The position numbers and the translations under genes were made by a program. Of a stretch of DNA of 64,000 bases, positions 35,471 through 44,800 are shown in pieces (the stretch's first letter is position 1; each line of letters begins with the position of its first letter). Origin of the DNA: Thermoflexus hugenholtzii JAD2 (GTDB taxonomy: Bacteria > Chloroflexota > Chloroflexia > Chloroflexales > Roseiflexaceae); NCBI GenBank assembly GCA_945881915.1, contig CAMCVW010000007.1, positions 1-64,000 on the forward strand. Direction: 5' to 3'. The notes below the pieces were generated by a model. That model ran no database searches, was not told the DNA's origin, and saw nothing but the letters and a program-made list of their open reading frames with translations.

Positions 35471-36198
35471 TGCGTCTCGTCCGCTGGATTCTCGATGATT
35501 ACATGCGCACACAACGTATCTTGGTCGAATGGGTGGCAGCAGTAGGAATCGCCTACGTTGCGTTACACGCACATTCTGATGCGGCATCTACTCTGGCAAC
35601 GTGGTCGCTCAGCGTCATTGCATTTGCCCTGTATACCACCTCGGTGATTGCCGACATCGCCGAACATCCGAGCAATCTTGTGCGCCTGTTACAACTGGAG
35701 TCGCGCCGAACCTACATCGTCGCATTCCTTGTCGCAACATTCATCATCGTTGCAAGCGGTTATGCATTACTCGTCGCCGCAACATACCTATTCGCGCAGG
35801 CAGCATTCCCTGACTGGCAGCTTTGGCTCACTACGATTCCTGCCATCATCATGCTCATCGTCACCGCCATCATTGTGATGATGCTTTTGACACCACTGGT
35901 TGCCGGACCGCTCCAACGGCTCGCGCTGCTGGCGTTCATCGCAGTACCATTGGCATGGGGTCGCGTCATTGCTGTTCTCCCCGACATGCTTCCCGGCACG
36001 GTTATGGCTGCATTCCAAGCGATGTCGACATTTTTCGGTATCATGCTCTGGCCCACCATGCAGCTCTATTCCCTCACCATCAACCCGCAATTCGACACAC
36101 TTTCGTTGCTCTTGGTTGTGATTCACTTACTCATCATCAGCGGCTTGACAGTACTTGCCGTTCGCTGGTATGACCGCAGGTCACTCACGATCGCCTGA
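35467..36198 (+). CDS. ABC-type membrane partner protein
   Basis: A 243-residue protein with six hydrophobic helices and a short charged N-terminus (MMRLVRWILDDYMRTQR). It overlaps the ATPase gene by four bases (ATGA), so it is almost certainly its membrane partner. The topology is like small ABC-2/CcmB-type permeases, but no diagnostic motif was recognised. It is last in the operon starting at 28206. Confidence 0.65.
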   Translation: MMRLVRWILDDYMRTQRILVEWVAAVGIAYVALHAHSDAASTLATWSLSVIAFALYTTSVIADIAEHPSNLVRLLQLESRRTYIVAFLVATFIIVASGYALLVAATYLFAQAAFPDWQLWLTTIPAIIMLIVTAIIVMMLLTPLVAGPLQRLALLAFIAVPLAWGRVIAVLPDMLPGTVMAAFQAMSTFFGIMLWPTMQLYSLTINPQFDTLSLLLVVIHLLIISGLTVLAVRWYDRRSLTIA

Positions 36199-36334
36199 TG
36201 ACACACCGTGCTCTGCCGCAGATTGCCAACCGGCATGCACGCACGTGACTGCATACCGCTGCTGTCTTGATCGACGCATCGCTACCGGATGATATCGTCA
36301 ACCCCCTTGTTCGTCATACCCTGTTTCATGTTTC

Positions 36335-36366
36335 GAAAAAACCCCCCGCGCGTAGCGCGGGGGGTT
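36335..36366 (-). terminator. intrinsic terminator of ctaA
   Basis: AACCCCCCGCGC (36340-36351) pairs with GCGCGGGGGGTT (36355-36366), a 12-base perfect stem. On the minus strand it runs into a T-tract (the As at 36335-36340). Confidence 0.9.
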
Positions 36367-36380
36367 GCGGTTATGGGGCT

Positions 36381-37307
36381 CTACACTGATGCTTCGGGAG
36401 CGCGCTGTTCAAACGTGTATACGATCAACGCAACAAAGGCAAACCAAATGACATCTGCGAGGAAGAGATGCAAAAGCTGAATCCAAATCGGCGCTAACAA
36501 CACTGCATTGAGCGTGCCCAAGCCTATCTGCAACCCAAACGAACCATACAGCAACCAAGCGTATCGCTGTGTGATTGGTGTCTGCTGAATCGTCGCGAAC
36601 GCCCGTGCGACCGCCAACATGACAATACCGGTTGCTATCGCGATGGCGGGATGGGCAATACGCAATCGCAACAGGATACTCGAGGTCGCATCGAGTTCCT
36701 GCATCAATCCCTCTTTAAAGCTGGTCGCAGGGAACAATGTATCACCCAAGGCAGCAATACCACCGCTGGCACCGAGAATCAACATCATCAGTATGCCAAC
36801 GATTCCCCACAGCTTAGCGGGTCTTGGGACATCCCAGGTCGGTGCTCGTACCCCACGTACCCAGAATCCCGTCATGATAATCGCCGCCAACAAGAGCAAT
36901 GTGTTGATCAAATGGAGCGACATCGAATATGCCCGTGTCATCGAAGGATTGTGGGCCACGAGTTCAAATAAAACCAACATTGCACCCAGCAATGCTTCGA
37001 TAATCACGAACACGAATGAAGCGACCGCTCCCGCACGGACAATATGCCCTTTTGGGAAAAGCCGAAATCCAATGTAGAGCATCCCTGCAATCAGAAACAA
37101 CAGCAAACCGCTCGTAATCCGATGTGATATTTCGATGATTGTTTCGAGCATTGGCTCTCGTGGAATGATTTCACCATTACAGAGTGGCCAGTGGGCACCA
37201 CAACCTGCGCCAGATCCCGTGGCACGAACAAACGCACCCCACAAAATCACCAAAACCGTGTATCCCAACACCGTCCACACATAGCGCTCATAGCGTTTGA
37301 TAGCCAT
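36381..37307 (-). CDS. ctaA: heme A synthase (CtaA/COX15)
   Basis: A 308-residue membrane protein with eight helices. It has FVRATGSGAGCGAHWPLCNG, a Cys pair in the first outer loop as in CtaA, and heme-ligand histidines in ISHRITS, SLHLINT, RIAHPAIA and LLHLFLADV. It oxidises heme O to heme A for aa3-type cytochrome oxidase, implying aerobic respiration. AAGGATG precedes the ATG. It is transcribed alone, convergent with the hydrogenase-like operon. Confidence 0.92.
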   Translation of the reverse strand: MAIKRYERYVWTVLGYTVLVILWGAFVRATGSGAGCGAHWPLCNGEIIPREPMLETIIEISHRITSGLLLFLIAGMLYIGFRLFPKGHIVRAGAVASFVFVIIEALLGAMLVLFELVAHNPSMTRAYSMSLHLINTLLLLAAIIMTGFWVRGVRAPTWDVPRPAKLWGIVGILMMLILGASGGIAALGDTLFPATSFKEGLMQELDATSSILLRLRIAHPAIAIATGIVMLAVARAFATIQQTPITQRYAWLLYGSFGLQIGLGTLNAVLLAPIWIQLLHLFLADVIWFAFVALIVYTFEQRAPEASV

Positions 37308-37398
37308 ATTGTTACATCCTTCACAAACAAAGATGACGCAATTGTAGCCGAGCGGCAAAAAATGTGCAACACATAGGATGATGAGAGAATTGACCTGC

Positions 37399-37404
37399 TA
37401 GAAT
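37399..37404 (+). promoter_or_regulatory. -10 box of a probably leaderless tsaE transcript
   Basis: TAGAAT ends seven bases before the tsaE ATG at 37411, and there is no Shine-Dalgarno sequence. Transcription would start at or next to the ATG. No clear -35 is seen. Confidence 0.45.
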
Positions 37405-37410
37405 ATCGAT

Positions 37411-37908
37411 ATGCCTGACACGACATTGCACCTGACAACGACATCCATCGAACAGACCATTGCATTTGGCCAATATATCGGGCAGCACCTCGAGGCTGCC
37501 GACCTCATTTTGTTGTGTGGTGGACTTGGTGCTGGCAAAACGCACCTCACCAAAGGAATCGTCGCTGGCCTCGGCAGCGGCGACACCGTCACAAGCCCGA
37601 CGTATGTCTTTATCAACGAATATCGACTGTCGGCACAGCGGACTGTTTTTCATGTGGACCTCTACCGAGCCGAAGACCCGCACGAACTCGCGTCGATTGG
37701 GCTCGACGATGCACTCAGTGGGCACGGTACCTGCATCATCGAATGGCCCGAACGTGATCCGAGCCTATTCGCACTGCCGCATCTCGCAATTGAGCTGACC
37801 ATAAACACTACGGGGAGCAGGGATATCGCCATGCATGCGCTCGGAAGTCGCGCTTCGGCCCTCATTGCCATCATCCGCACAACATGGCTGAACGGAACCA
37901 CATTATGA
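37411..37908 (+). CDS. tsaE: tRNA threonylcarbamoyladenosine biosynthesis ATPase TsaE
   Basis: A 165-residue P-loop protein with GGLGAGKTHLTKG (37-49), SPTYVFINEY, FHVDLYR and IIEWPER, all hallmark TsaE motifs. It helps TsaB and TsaD make the t6A37 modification of ANN-decoding tRNAs. It is coupled to tsaB by an ATGA overlap. tsaD is not in the window. Confidence 0.95.
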   Translation: MPDTTLHLTTTSIEQTIAFGQYIGQHLEAADLILLCGGLGAGKTHLTKGIVAGLGSGDTVTSPTYVFINEYRLSAQRTVFHVDLYRAEDPHELASIGLDDALSGHGTCIIEWPERDPSLFALPHLAIELTINTTGSRDIAMHALGSRASALIAIIRTTWLNGTTL

Positions 37909-38531
37909 TGCTCACCATCGACACCAGCGGGACGCTGAGTGGAATCGCAATTACGCAGGATCAACGCATCCTGGCGGAGCTCCAATGGCAAAGCGGGCGC
38001 CGTCACAGCGAACAGGTCTTGCCGCAATTAGACAGCCTCTGTCGGTTAGTCGAGGTGACACCCCCTCAATTCACACACATCGCGGTGGCCCTCGGCCCTG
38101 GCAGCTGGAGTGGAATTCGCGTAGGCATCAGCATCGCCAAAGGATTGGCAATCGGGACAAATGCAACAATTATCGGAGTCGCTTCCCTCGATGCACTCGC
38201 CTGGGAGCGACGTGGCACTGCATGCACGGCTGCACTGAGCCTTGGCCGTGGTCGTTTTGCGGTGGCACATTATCCCGCACAACTCTGGACCCCTGGAACG
38301 GTGCCTGCCACAAATCAAGCCACCATAACAGCAGAGCAGGGTGAATCCTTTGTGTGCGACAACGGAACTGCCCAAGCAGTCATGCAGGCAATTCCCAATC
38401 CTACCCTGCACATCATATGGCCGCGTCCATTCACATATGCCCTGATTGCCACCGAGCTCCTCCACAGTCACGATACAAAAACGTTCCGATGTGAACCAAT
38501 CTACCTCGGCGATGCGGTACAACGCCAGTGA
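37905..38531 (+). CDS. tsaB: tRNA threonylcarbamoyladenosine biosynthesis protein TsaB
   Basis: A 208-residue ASKHA-fold protein: MLTIDTSGTLSGIAI, GRRHSEQVLPQLDSL, VALGPGSWSGIRVGISIAKGLA and VASLDALAW are standard TsaB motifs. It forms the TsaB-TsaD-TsaE complex for t6A synthesis. It overlaps tsaE by four bases and the following subtilase by four (GTGA). Confidence 0.93.
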   Translation: MMLTIDTSGTLSGIAITQDQRILAELQWQSGRRHSEQVLPQLDSLCRLVEVTPPQFTHIAVALGPGSWSGIRVGISIAKGLAIGTNATIIGVASLDALAWERRGTACTAALSLGRGRFAVAHYPAQLWTPGTVPATNQATITAEQGESFVCDNGTAQAVMQAIPNPTLHIIWPRPFTYALIATELLHSHDTKTFRCEPIYLGDAVQRQ

Positions 38532-39517
38532 ATCATCCGCTCCACTCAAAAGTGTGGTGCGGGCTATCGTTGTCGATTGCCGTTGCATTAGGGTACCTGT
38601 TCTTTTCAGCGGGGCAATCGCCGTTCGTTCAGGCACAGATCACCGTCCAACGCACCCCCAGCACAGACCAATGGTTCCTCGAACGCGTTGGAGCGCCAGC
38701 AATCAGTACGCAACGCAGTGCACCAGTGCTCGTCGCCGTCATCGATGACGGCGTCGATCGCGACGAACCGCAACTCAAAGACCAAATCGCAGGCGTCATC
38801 AATATTGTCGCCCCTGACCCAATGCGTGACCGCAGTGGCCATGGCACCCATACCGCTGCAATCATCGCAGCACGACCAGGGGTTACCGGCATCCGCGGGG
38901 TGTGCATCGAGTGCAGACTCATCATCATCAAAGCAATCACCAATCACGGCTATGGGAGTGACGTCACCGTCGCCCGAGCGATCGACCTCGCCGTCGAACG
39001 TGGCGCACGCGTGCTGAATCTGAGCATCGGTGGCACCGCAGACACCCCTGCAATCCGCCGTGCAATCGCGCGTGCAATCGCGCAAGACATTGTCGTCGTT
39101 GCCGCAGCCGGTAACCAAACGGATACCGAGCGCCCCTTCTACCCGGCGGCGTACCCCGGAGTCATCGCCGTCGGGGCGATCGACAGATTCAACCACCACG
39201 CACATTTTGCGAGCAGCGGTGCCTACATCGACATCGTTGCGCCAGGCGTCGATATCGTCAGCCTAGACTCCAGCCCACGTGGCTATAGCAGTATGCAGGG
39301 GACAAGCACCGCAGCACCGCAAGTCAGTGCCGCTGCAGGACTCCTGCGCGCGCAATTCCCGCACGAAAGCGCAGCACGCATCCGAACGGCACTCCTCGTC
39401 AGCGCCACCGACCTCGGACCACGTGGTCATGATCATCGGTACGGCGCAGGGTTACTCAACATCACATCGGCAATCAGCTATTTGCGCCAACAACGGGTAC
39501 GTGCCATCGCACGCTGA
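38528..39517 (+). CDS. secreted S8 family serine peptidase (subtilase)
   Basis: A 329-residue subtilisin-like protease with a signal peptide (residues 8-36, ending near FVQAQ). The triad is Asp73 (VIDDGVD), His105 (GHGTHTAAI) and Ser260 (GTSTAAPQVSA), with Asn196 as oxyanion residue (AAAGNQ). There is almost no propeptide. It starts with GTG overlapping the tsaB stop, an unusual partner for a tRNA-modification operon. It likely acts outside the membrane. Confidence 0.9.
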   Translation: MNHPLHSKVWCGLSLSIAVALGYLFFSAGQSPFVQAQITVQRTPSTDQWFLERVGAPAISTQRSAPVLVAVIDDGVDRDEPQLKDQIAGVINIVAPDPMRDRSGHGTHTAAIIAARPGVTGIRGVCIECRLIIIKAITNHGYGSDVTVARAIDLAVERGARVLNLSIGGTADTPAIRRAIARAIAQDIVVVAAAGNQTDTERPFYPAAYPGVIAVGAIDRFNHHAHFASSGAYIDIVAPGVDIVSLDSSPRGYSSMQGTSTAAPQVSAAAGLLRAQFPHESAARIRTALLVSATDLGPRGHDHRYGAGLLNITSAISYLRQQRVRAIAR

Positions 39518-39534
39518 CACACGCTCCAACAGGG

Positions 39535-40806
39535 TTACATCGGTGTGGGTCCAGCTTTTTTGATTGCAGCAGCCGCGCGCTCGCCACTCAACATCGCTGC
39601 ATTAATACTACTCGCAACGGTGTACTCACCGGCCAAATACAATCCGGGAATGTGCGTAATGGTTCCGGGCAGGGTGGCATGAATACCCACAGGTTGATCA
39701 AACTGGGCGTACGGAATGCGATAGATGCGCAGGCGTTTATAGGTCAAAAATGCGTCCGGTTGACCAATAATCCGGCGGAGATCGGCTTCTGCCCGCTCGA
39801 AAAACGCTTCATCGTCCATGAGCGGGATGCCGAGGACCGTCGCACTCAACAAGTGCCGACCCTCGGGTGCATACTCCGGTGCCACTGCCGTCATTTGCAT
39901 GGCATTGTTGACGAACGCATCCGGGGAAGCATTCAGCCATAGTTTTTTTTGGGTGGTCAACGCGCGAGTCCCAGCCCAATACAAGGTTGCGGTTCCCTTG
40001 GCAACTGTGGGCAGGGTGAGGCCACTCAGTTGCTCTGCGATAGGCGCAGGTACGGCAAGCACCACCGCATCAGCGTGCACCTGAGAACCATCGGCCATGA
40101 CGACACCCACGACACGATCCCCCGCATACCACAACGTTTCGACAGGTCGATTGAGCTGAACCTGCTGATCTGGTAACAACCCGTCGGCGAGTTGCTGTGT
40201 CAACGCACCCATACCTCGGGATGGAACCACGGTACGCCCCGCCGCCAACATCTGGAAGTCGTAGACAAAGCACTTGGCACTCGTCTCGAGACTCCGATCG
40301 AGGAATATTCCGCCATAGAACGGTGCAAAAAAGCGCTCGATGGTCCGGGTCGAAAAGCCGAACGCCTCCAAATACTCCCGGGTCGTCCGATCTGGTTGTG
40401 CCTGTACCGCCGCAAACGGCATCCGTTGCACCATCAGGCGAAGCGCTAAAATGCGCAGTTTATCAATTGCTGAGACACTATCTGCCCATATTGCGGCCCA
40501 TGCCGAGCGCCAATCCCGCAGCGGATCGGTGAGCACACTGCGCTTTCCGTTGACCGCGACAACGGCTCCCGGATCAAATGCACGCAGCGCTAATGCGTCA
40601 TAATCAAACCAGCGTTGAGCCGCAGGGTATGCATCAAATAACACTTGAAAGCCGCGGTCGAGGCTGTACCCCTCCACAACGTCGGTGCGCACCCGCCCAC
40701 CAATTCCATCACTCGCCTCTACAATCGTTGTATGAATCCCTGCTCGTTGTAACGCGCGCGCGCACGTCAGACCGGCCAATCCTGCGCCGACGATAATGAC
40801 ATGCAT
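39535..40806 (-). CDS. FAD-dependent amine oxidase / phytoene desaturase-like oxidoreductase
   Basis: A 423-residue flavoprotein. The Rossmann motif VIIVGAGLAGLTCARAL (3-19) leads into EASDGIGGRVRTD (31-43), and the C-terminal FAD motif is GLYLAGEYTVASSINAAMLSG. This fits the phytoene desaturase/monoamine oxidase group, specifically the NAD(P)-binding protein family common in Chloroflexota and cyanobacteria. A carotenoid role is possible but unproven. GAGGAG precedes the ATG. Confidence 0.85.
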   Translation of the reverse strand: MHVIIVGAGLAGLTCARALQRAGIHTTIVEASDGIGGRVRTDVVEGYSLDRGFQVLFDAYPAAQRWFDYDALALRAFDPGAVVAVNGKRSVLTDPLRDWRSAWAAIWADSVSAIDKLRILALRLMVQRMPFAAVQAQPDRTTREYLEAFGFSTRTIERFFAPFYGGIFLDRSLETSAKCFVYDFQMLAAGRTVVPSRGMGALTQQLADGLLPDQQVQLNRPVETLWYAGDRVVGVVMADGSQVHADAVVLAVPAPIAEQLSGLTLPTVAKGTATLYWAGTRALTTQKKLWLNASPDAFVNNAMQMTAVAPEYAPEGRHLLSATVLGIPLMDDEAFFERAEADLRRIIGQPDAFLTYKRLRIYRIPYAQFDQPVGIHATLPGTITHIPGLYLAGEYTVASSINAAMLSGERAAAAIKKAGPTPM

Positions 40807-40893
40807 AGACTTCTCCTCGCCACGGCGTTTTTCTCTGTCGCTATTATACGAGTGGTGGTATCATATCGATGACCAAAATAGTGGAGTTATACT

Positions 40894-41643
40894 ATGCAAC
40901 CCATTTGTTTGCAACTCTATACCTTGCGCGATGCGATGAGCGCCGATTGGAAGGCGACTCTCAAGCGCGTCGCTGATATCGGGTATGCCGGTGTCGAGAT
41001 TGTGTATTCGCATGACGTCTCGATCGCTGCATTGCGTTCCGAGCTCCAAGCAAACGGCCTGCGCGTCTCGGGCGCACATGTCGGTGTTGATTTTTTGCGC
41101 CAAAACATCGATGCCGTCATCAACGACATCAAAACCTTGGGGGGCTCATATGTCGTTTGTCCGTGGATTGCACCGTCAGATCGTGGGGATGCCGCCAATT
41201 GGCGGGCGTTCATGCACGAGTTCGAGACCTACGGCGAACACTGCAAGGCTGCCGGAATCCAATTCCTGTATCATCACCATGACTTCGAGCTCGCCCCACT
41301 GGGAGACACCAACGCTCTGACAATTCTCCTCGACGAAAGCAAAACTGGCACCATAAATGCCGAACTCGACGTCTATTGGATTGCCTATGCGGGAATGGAT
41401 CCTGTTGCCCTCATCAACAAATATGCACAGCGTGTGCCCTGCGTCCATCTCAAAGATATGCAGGCCAACACCCGTGCGTTTGCAGAAGTGGGTCATGGCA
41501 CACTCGATATCGCAGGCATTCTCAAGGCTGCTGATGCAGCAGGCGCACGGTGGCTCATCGTCGAACAAGATGTCTGCCAGCGTGACCCCTTCGAGAGCGT
41601 TGCAATGAGCTATGCTTGGCTCAAAACTCACGGTCGTTGCTAA
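40894..41643 (+). CDS. sugar phosphate isomerase/epimerase-like TIM barrel protein
   Basis: A 249-residue protein of the AP-endonuclease-2/xylose isomerase-like superfamily: MQPICLQLYTLRDAM, GYAGVEIVYSHD, FLYHHHDFELAP, AELDVYWIAYAGMDPV and CVHLKDMQANTRAFAEVGHG. The His, Glu and Asp residues of the metal site are present. It probably isomerises or epimerises a sugar or inositol derivative. GTGGAG precedes the ATG. It is followed by a terminator. Confidence 0.88.
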   Translation: MQPICLQLYTLRDAMSADWKATLKRVADIGYAGVEIVYSHDVSIAALRSELQANGLRVSGAHVGVDFLRQNIDAVINDIKTLGGSYVVCPWIAPSDRGDAANWRAFMHEFETYGEHCKAAGIQFLYHHHDFELAPLGDTNALTILLDESKTGTINAELDVYWIAYAGMDPVALINKYAQRVPCVHLKDMQANTRAFAEVGHGTLDIAGILKAADAAGARWLIVEQDVCQRDPFESVAMSYAWLKTHGRC

Positions 41644-41655
41644 ACTCCCTCGCCT

Positions 41656-41688
41656 GCACCCCTCAACGGCGCGAGGGGTGCTTTTTTG
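41656..41688 (+). terminator. intrinsic terminator
   Basis: GCACCCCTC (41656-41664) pairs with GAGGGGTGC (41673-41681), followed by six Ts. Confidence 0.92.
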
Positions 41689-41756
41689 TGCTCAGCATAT
41701 TCTCACATTTTGGTCCACATCGCAGCGCATTTACGGCGTATTATTAGAGTAATTAT

Positions 41757-41814
41757 CAGGCACCAATGCAGGTGGATGTCACATGGTGACATGAGGACGC
41801 ACGTGCCTGTTTTT
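41757..41814 (+). promoter_or_regulatory. attenuator-like hairpin in the leader of the RND operon
   Basis: CAGGCAC (41757-41763) pairs with GTGCCTG (41803-41809) and is followed by five Ts. Inside lies a second stem, TGTCAC/GTGACA (41777-41782 and 41786-41791). The structure ends 50 bases before the RND permease start and lies downstream of the previous gene's own terminator. It may control read-through into the operon. Confidence 0.45.
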
Positions 41815-41864
41815 CTGTGAATAGTTAAGTTGTGAAGTTCATCACATAACAAAGGGAGTGGTGC

Positions 41865-44800
41865 ATGGCGCCAAAACCGCGCGAAATGCTCAAGGGAATG
41901 GCAATTTCAGACACCGCCATTCGGCAGCCAGTTTTTATCACAATGCTGATGCTTCTGGCAGTCACCTTCGGTATCCTGTCGTATTCGACCATACCTGTGA
42001 ATTTGCTACCCGAAATTAATGTACCTATCGTCGCAGTCACCATTAGTTACCCCGGCGCAGGCCCAAATAGTGTCGTCGAGCAAGTCAGTAAACCCGTCGA
42101 ACAAGTAATGAATACCATCAGTGGTATCAAACACATTACGTCGACCTCGTCAGACGGGCTCGTCATATTTGTGCTCGAATTCAACGAGAGCACAGACATT
42201 TCCCAAGCCGAAACCGACGTTCGTGAGAAGATAAATACGATACGCAATTCCCTCCCCAAAGATATTCGTGAGCCCATCTATGCGCGCTTTGACCCAAATC
42301 AAGCAGCAATTCTGTCTATTGCAATCTCACCCCTCGAAGACATTGACTCACTGACGATGCGCGACCGCATCACCGACGAAATTGTACCGCGTCTGCAACG
42401 CGCCGCAGGCGTTGGGTCCATTTCGGTCAACGGTGGTTTGACCCGTCAAATCAATGTCATGATGAAGTTGGATAAATTGCAGGCGTATGGCCTCATCCCT
42501 GCGCAACTCATCGGTGCACTCCAATCAGCGAATGCCAATCTGGGTCTCGGCTCGATGAGCGCAGGAACGCAAGACATCAATCTACGTGCACCGAGTATGC
42601 TGACCAGCATCGATGATATTGGCAGAATCCAAATCACGGGCACCAACTACACCATCAACGACGTTGCCACCGTCGAAGAAGGCATCGCTGATCGCCTCAA
42701 CTATACCCGACTCGACGGCAAAGATACCATTATCTTGGATGTGCGAAAACAATCGGGCACCAATACCGTTCAGGTCGCTGAAGCGGTCAAAACCGCACTT
42801 GTTGCTACCTTCGAAAAACGTACCGATATGTCCTATATCATTCCCCGAGATCAATCCGTTGCCGTCAGCGAGGCGGTCATCAGTTCACTCGAAGAATTGA
42901 TTTTTGCCTCGATTGCAGCGTTACTCGTCGTGTTTGCCTTCTTCCGTGACATACGGAACACACTTATCACCATGGCTGGCTTACCGATTATTTTGATCGC
43001 CACATTCATCTTTTTGCCCATGTTTGGATTGACCATCAATCTCATCACCCTGCTCGCACTCTCACTCTCGGTAGGGTTGGTCATCGATGATGCCATCGTG
43101 GTCCGCGAAAACATCTTTCGCCATACGCTGCGTGGCGAGAATGCGCGCGTAGCTGCAAGTCGCGGCACCGCAGAAGTATCGCTTTCGGTTCTCGCCATGA
43201 CACTGACTATCGTGGCAGTATTTGTTCCAGTCACGTTCGCTACGGGTACGACGGGAATCATCTTCAAGTCGTTCGGAATCGTGGTTGCAGTTGCCATGAT
43301 GATTTCTTTGATCGAGGCATTCACGTTTGCCCCGATGTTGTCAGCGAATCTTTTTCGCACCACCGTGCAGAATCTCCTCCACGGCAAAAAACCGCATACT
43401 ACCTCCATCGACAACGACGATGCGAATGCTTCTCTGCTCCATGAAGCAGAAGAAGATCCGGGCAAACTCGGTGCATGGTACGGGAAGCAGCTCGCGAAAA
43501 CACTGTCGACACGCACAAATCGTATTTTGGTGATGGTCGTCGCCCTGCTTGTGCTTGTCCTGAGCTTTGGAGTCGCCAGTCAGCTCAAATTTACCTTCTT
43601 CCCCGCCGAAGACCCACATGAGTACATCGTCGGCTTCGAGCTCGTCCCCGGGACGAACCTCGCCGAGACCGATCGTGTTGCACAACAATTCGAGCAAATC
43701 CTCATAGCCGAGAAAAACGTCACCTCGGTGATTTCGACCATCGGTTTTGTGGGCAATCCAGAACGTGCAGAATTCAGCGTCAAATTAGAGGGCAAAACCC
43801 CTACCACTGACGCACAACAAGCAGTGCGACCAAAACTCACGTTCGCACCCAACCTTTCATTCGGTACGCCGAGCTTCCAGGGCTCGAGCACGGCAGTGAC
43901 CGGTCGGACGTTACAGGTCAGCTTGCAGACCAATAAATCGGTCGAATCGCTGGAGCCAATTGTCGAGGCACTCCAAGCAAACATGGTAGCGACGACCGGA
44001 ATTGTCGACGTCGCCACAAACTACACCAGCGGAAAGCCCGAATTGCGTCTTTTGGCTGATCCTGCTCGTATTGGCGACCTCGGCCTCACCAACGCCGACA
44101 TCGCCTCATCGGTCCGTGCCCTCATCAATGGTGAGCGTGCCACAGTGCTCCGTCGTGACGGCAAAGACACCGACGTCGTGGTCCGCTTGGCTCCGTCTGA
44201 CCGCCAGAATCCCGGTGCATTGGGAGACATCGTCATCCCGACCCGCAGTGGTTCGGTCACCCTGAGCTCATTGGGTAAATTTGAATTAGCTTCGAGCCCG
44301 GTCAGTATTCGTCGGTATGACCGATTGACACAGATTCTCGTCGGTGCAAATCTCGATAAGCTGAATACCGCAGATGCGCAAACGCAAATCACGGAGTTCA
44401 TGAATAGCCAGAACTTACCAAACGACGTGGTCTGGTCATTCACCGGTGTCGTCCAGCAACAGACCGAAGGATTCACTTCGTTGTTCATCGCCATGTTGCT
44501 GTCTGTTTTATTTGTCTACATGGTGCTGGCATCGCAGTTCGGATCGTTCACACAACCACTGGTCATCATGTTGGCCATGCCATTCAGCTTCATCGGTGCC
44601 TTCCTTGGGTTGTTGTTGACCAACACAGACCTCGACATCACGGGCATGATTGGACTGATTCTGCTGCTCGGTCTCGTGACCAAGAATTCTATTCTTTTGG
44701 TTGACTTCACCAACAAGCTTCGTGCAGCCGGAATGGAAAAGAACGAGGCACTGCGTGTGGCAGGATCGGTACGCCTCCGACCCATTCTGATGACAACGTT

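Noticed and set aside
41815-41864. Known riboswitch upstream of the RND operon
   Set aside because: No sequence resembling a known riboswitch class was recognised; only the hairpin and a short imperfect repeat are visible.
42851-43516. 221-residue minus-strand frame inside the RND gene
   Set aside because: Low-complexity antisense shadow of membrane helices; the plus-strand frame is a clear RND permease.
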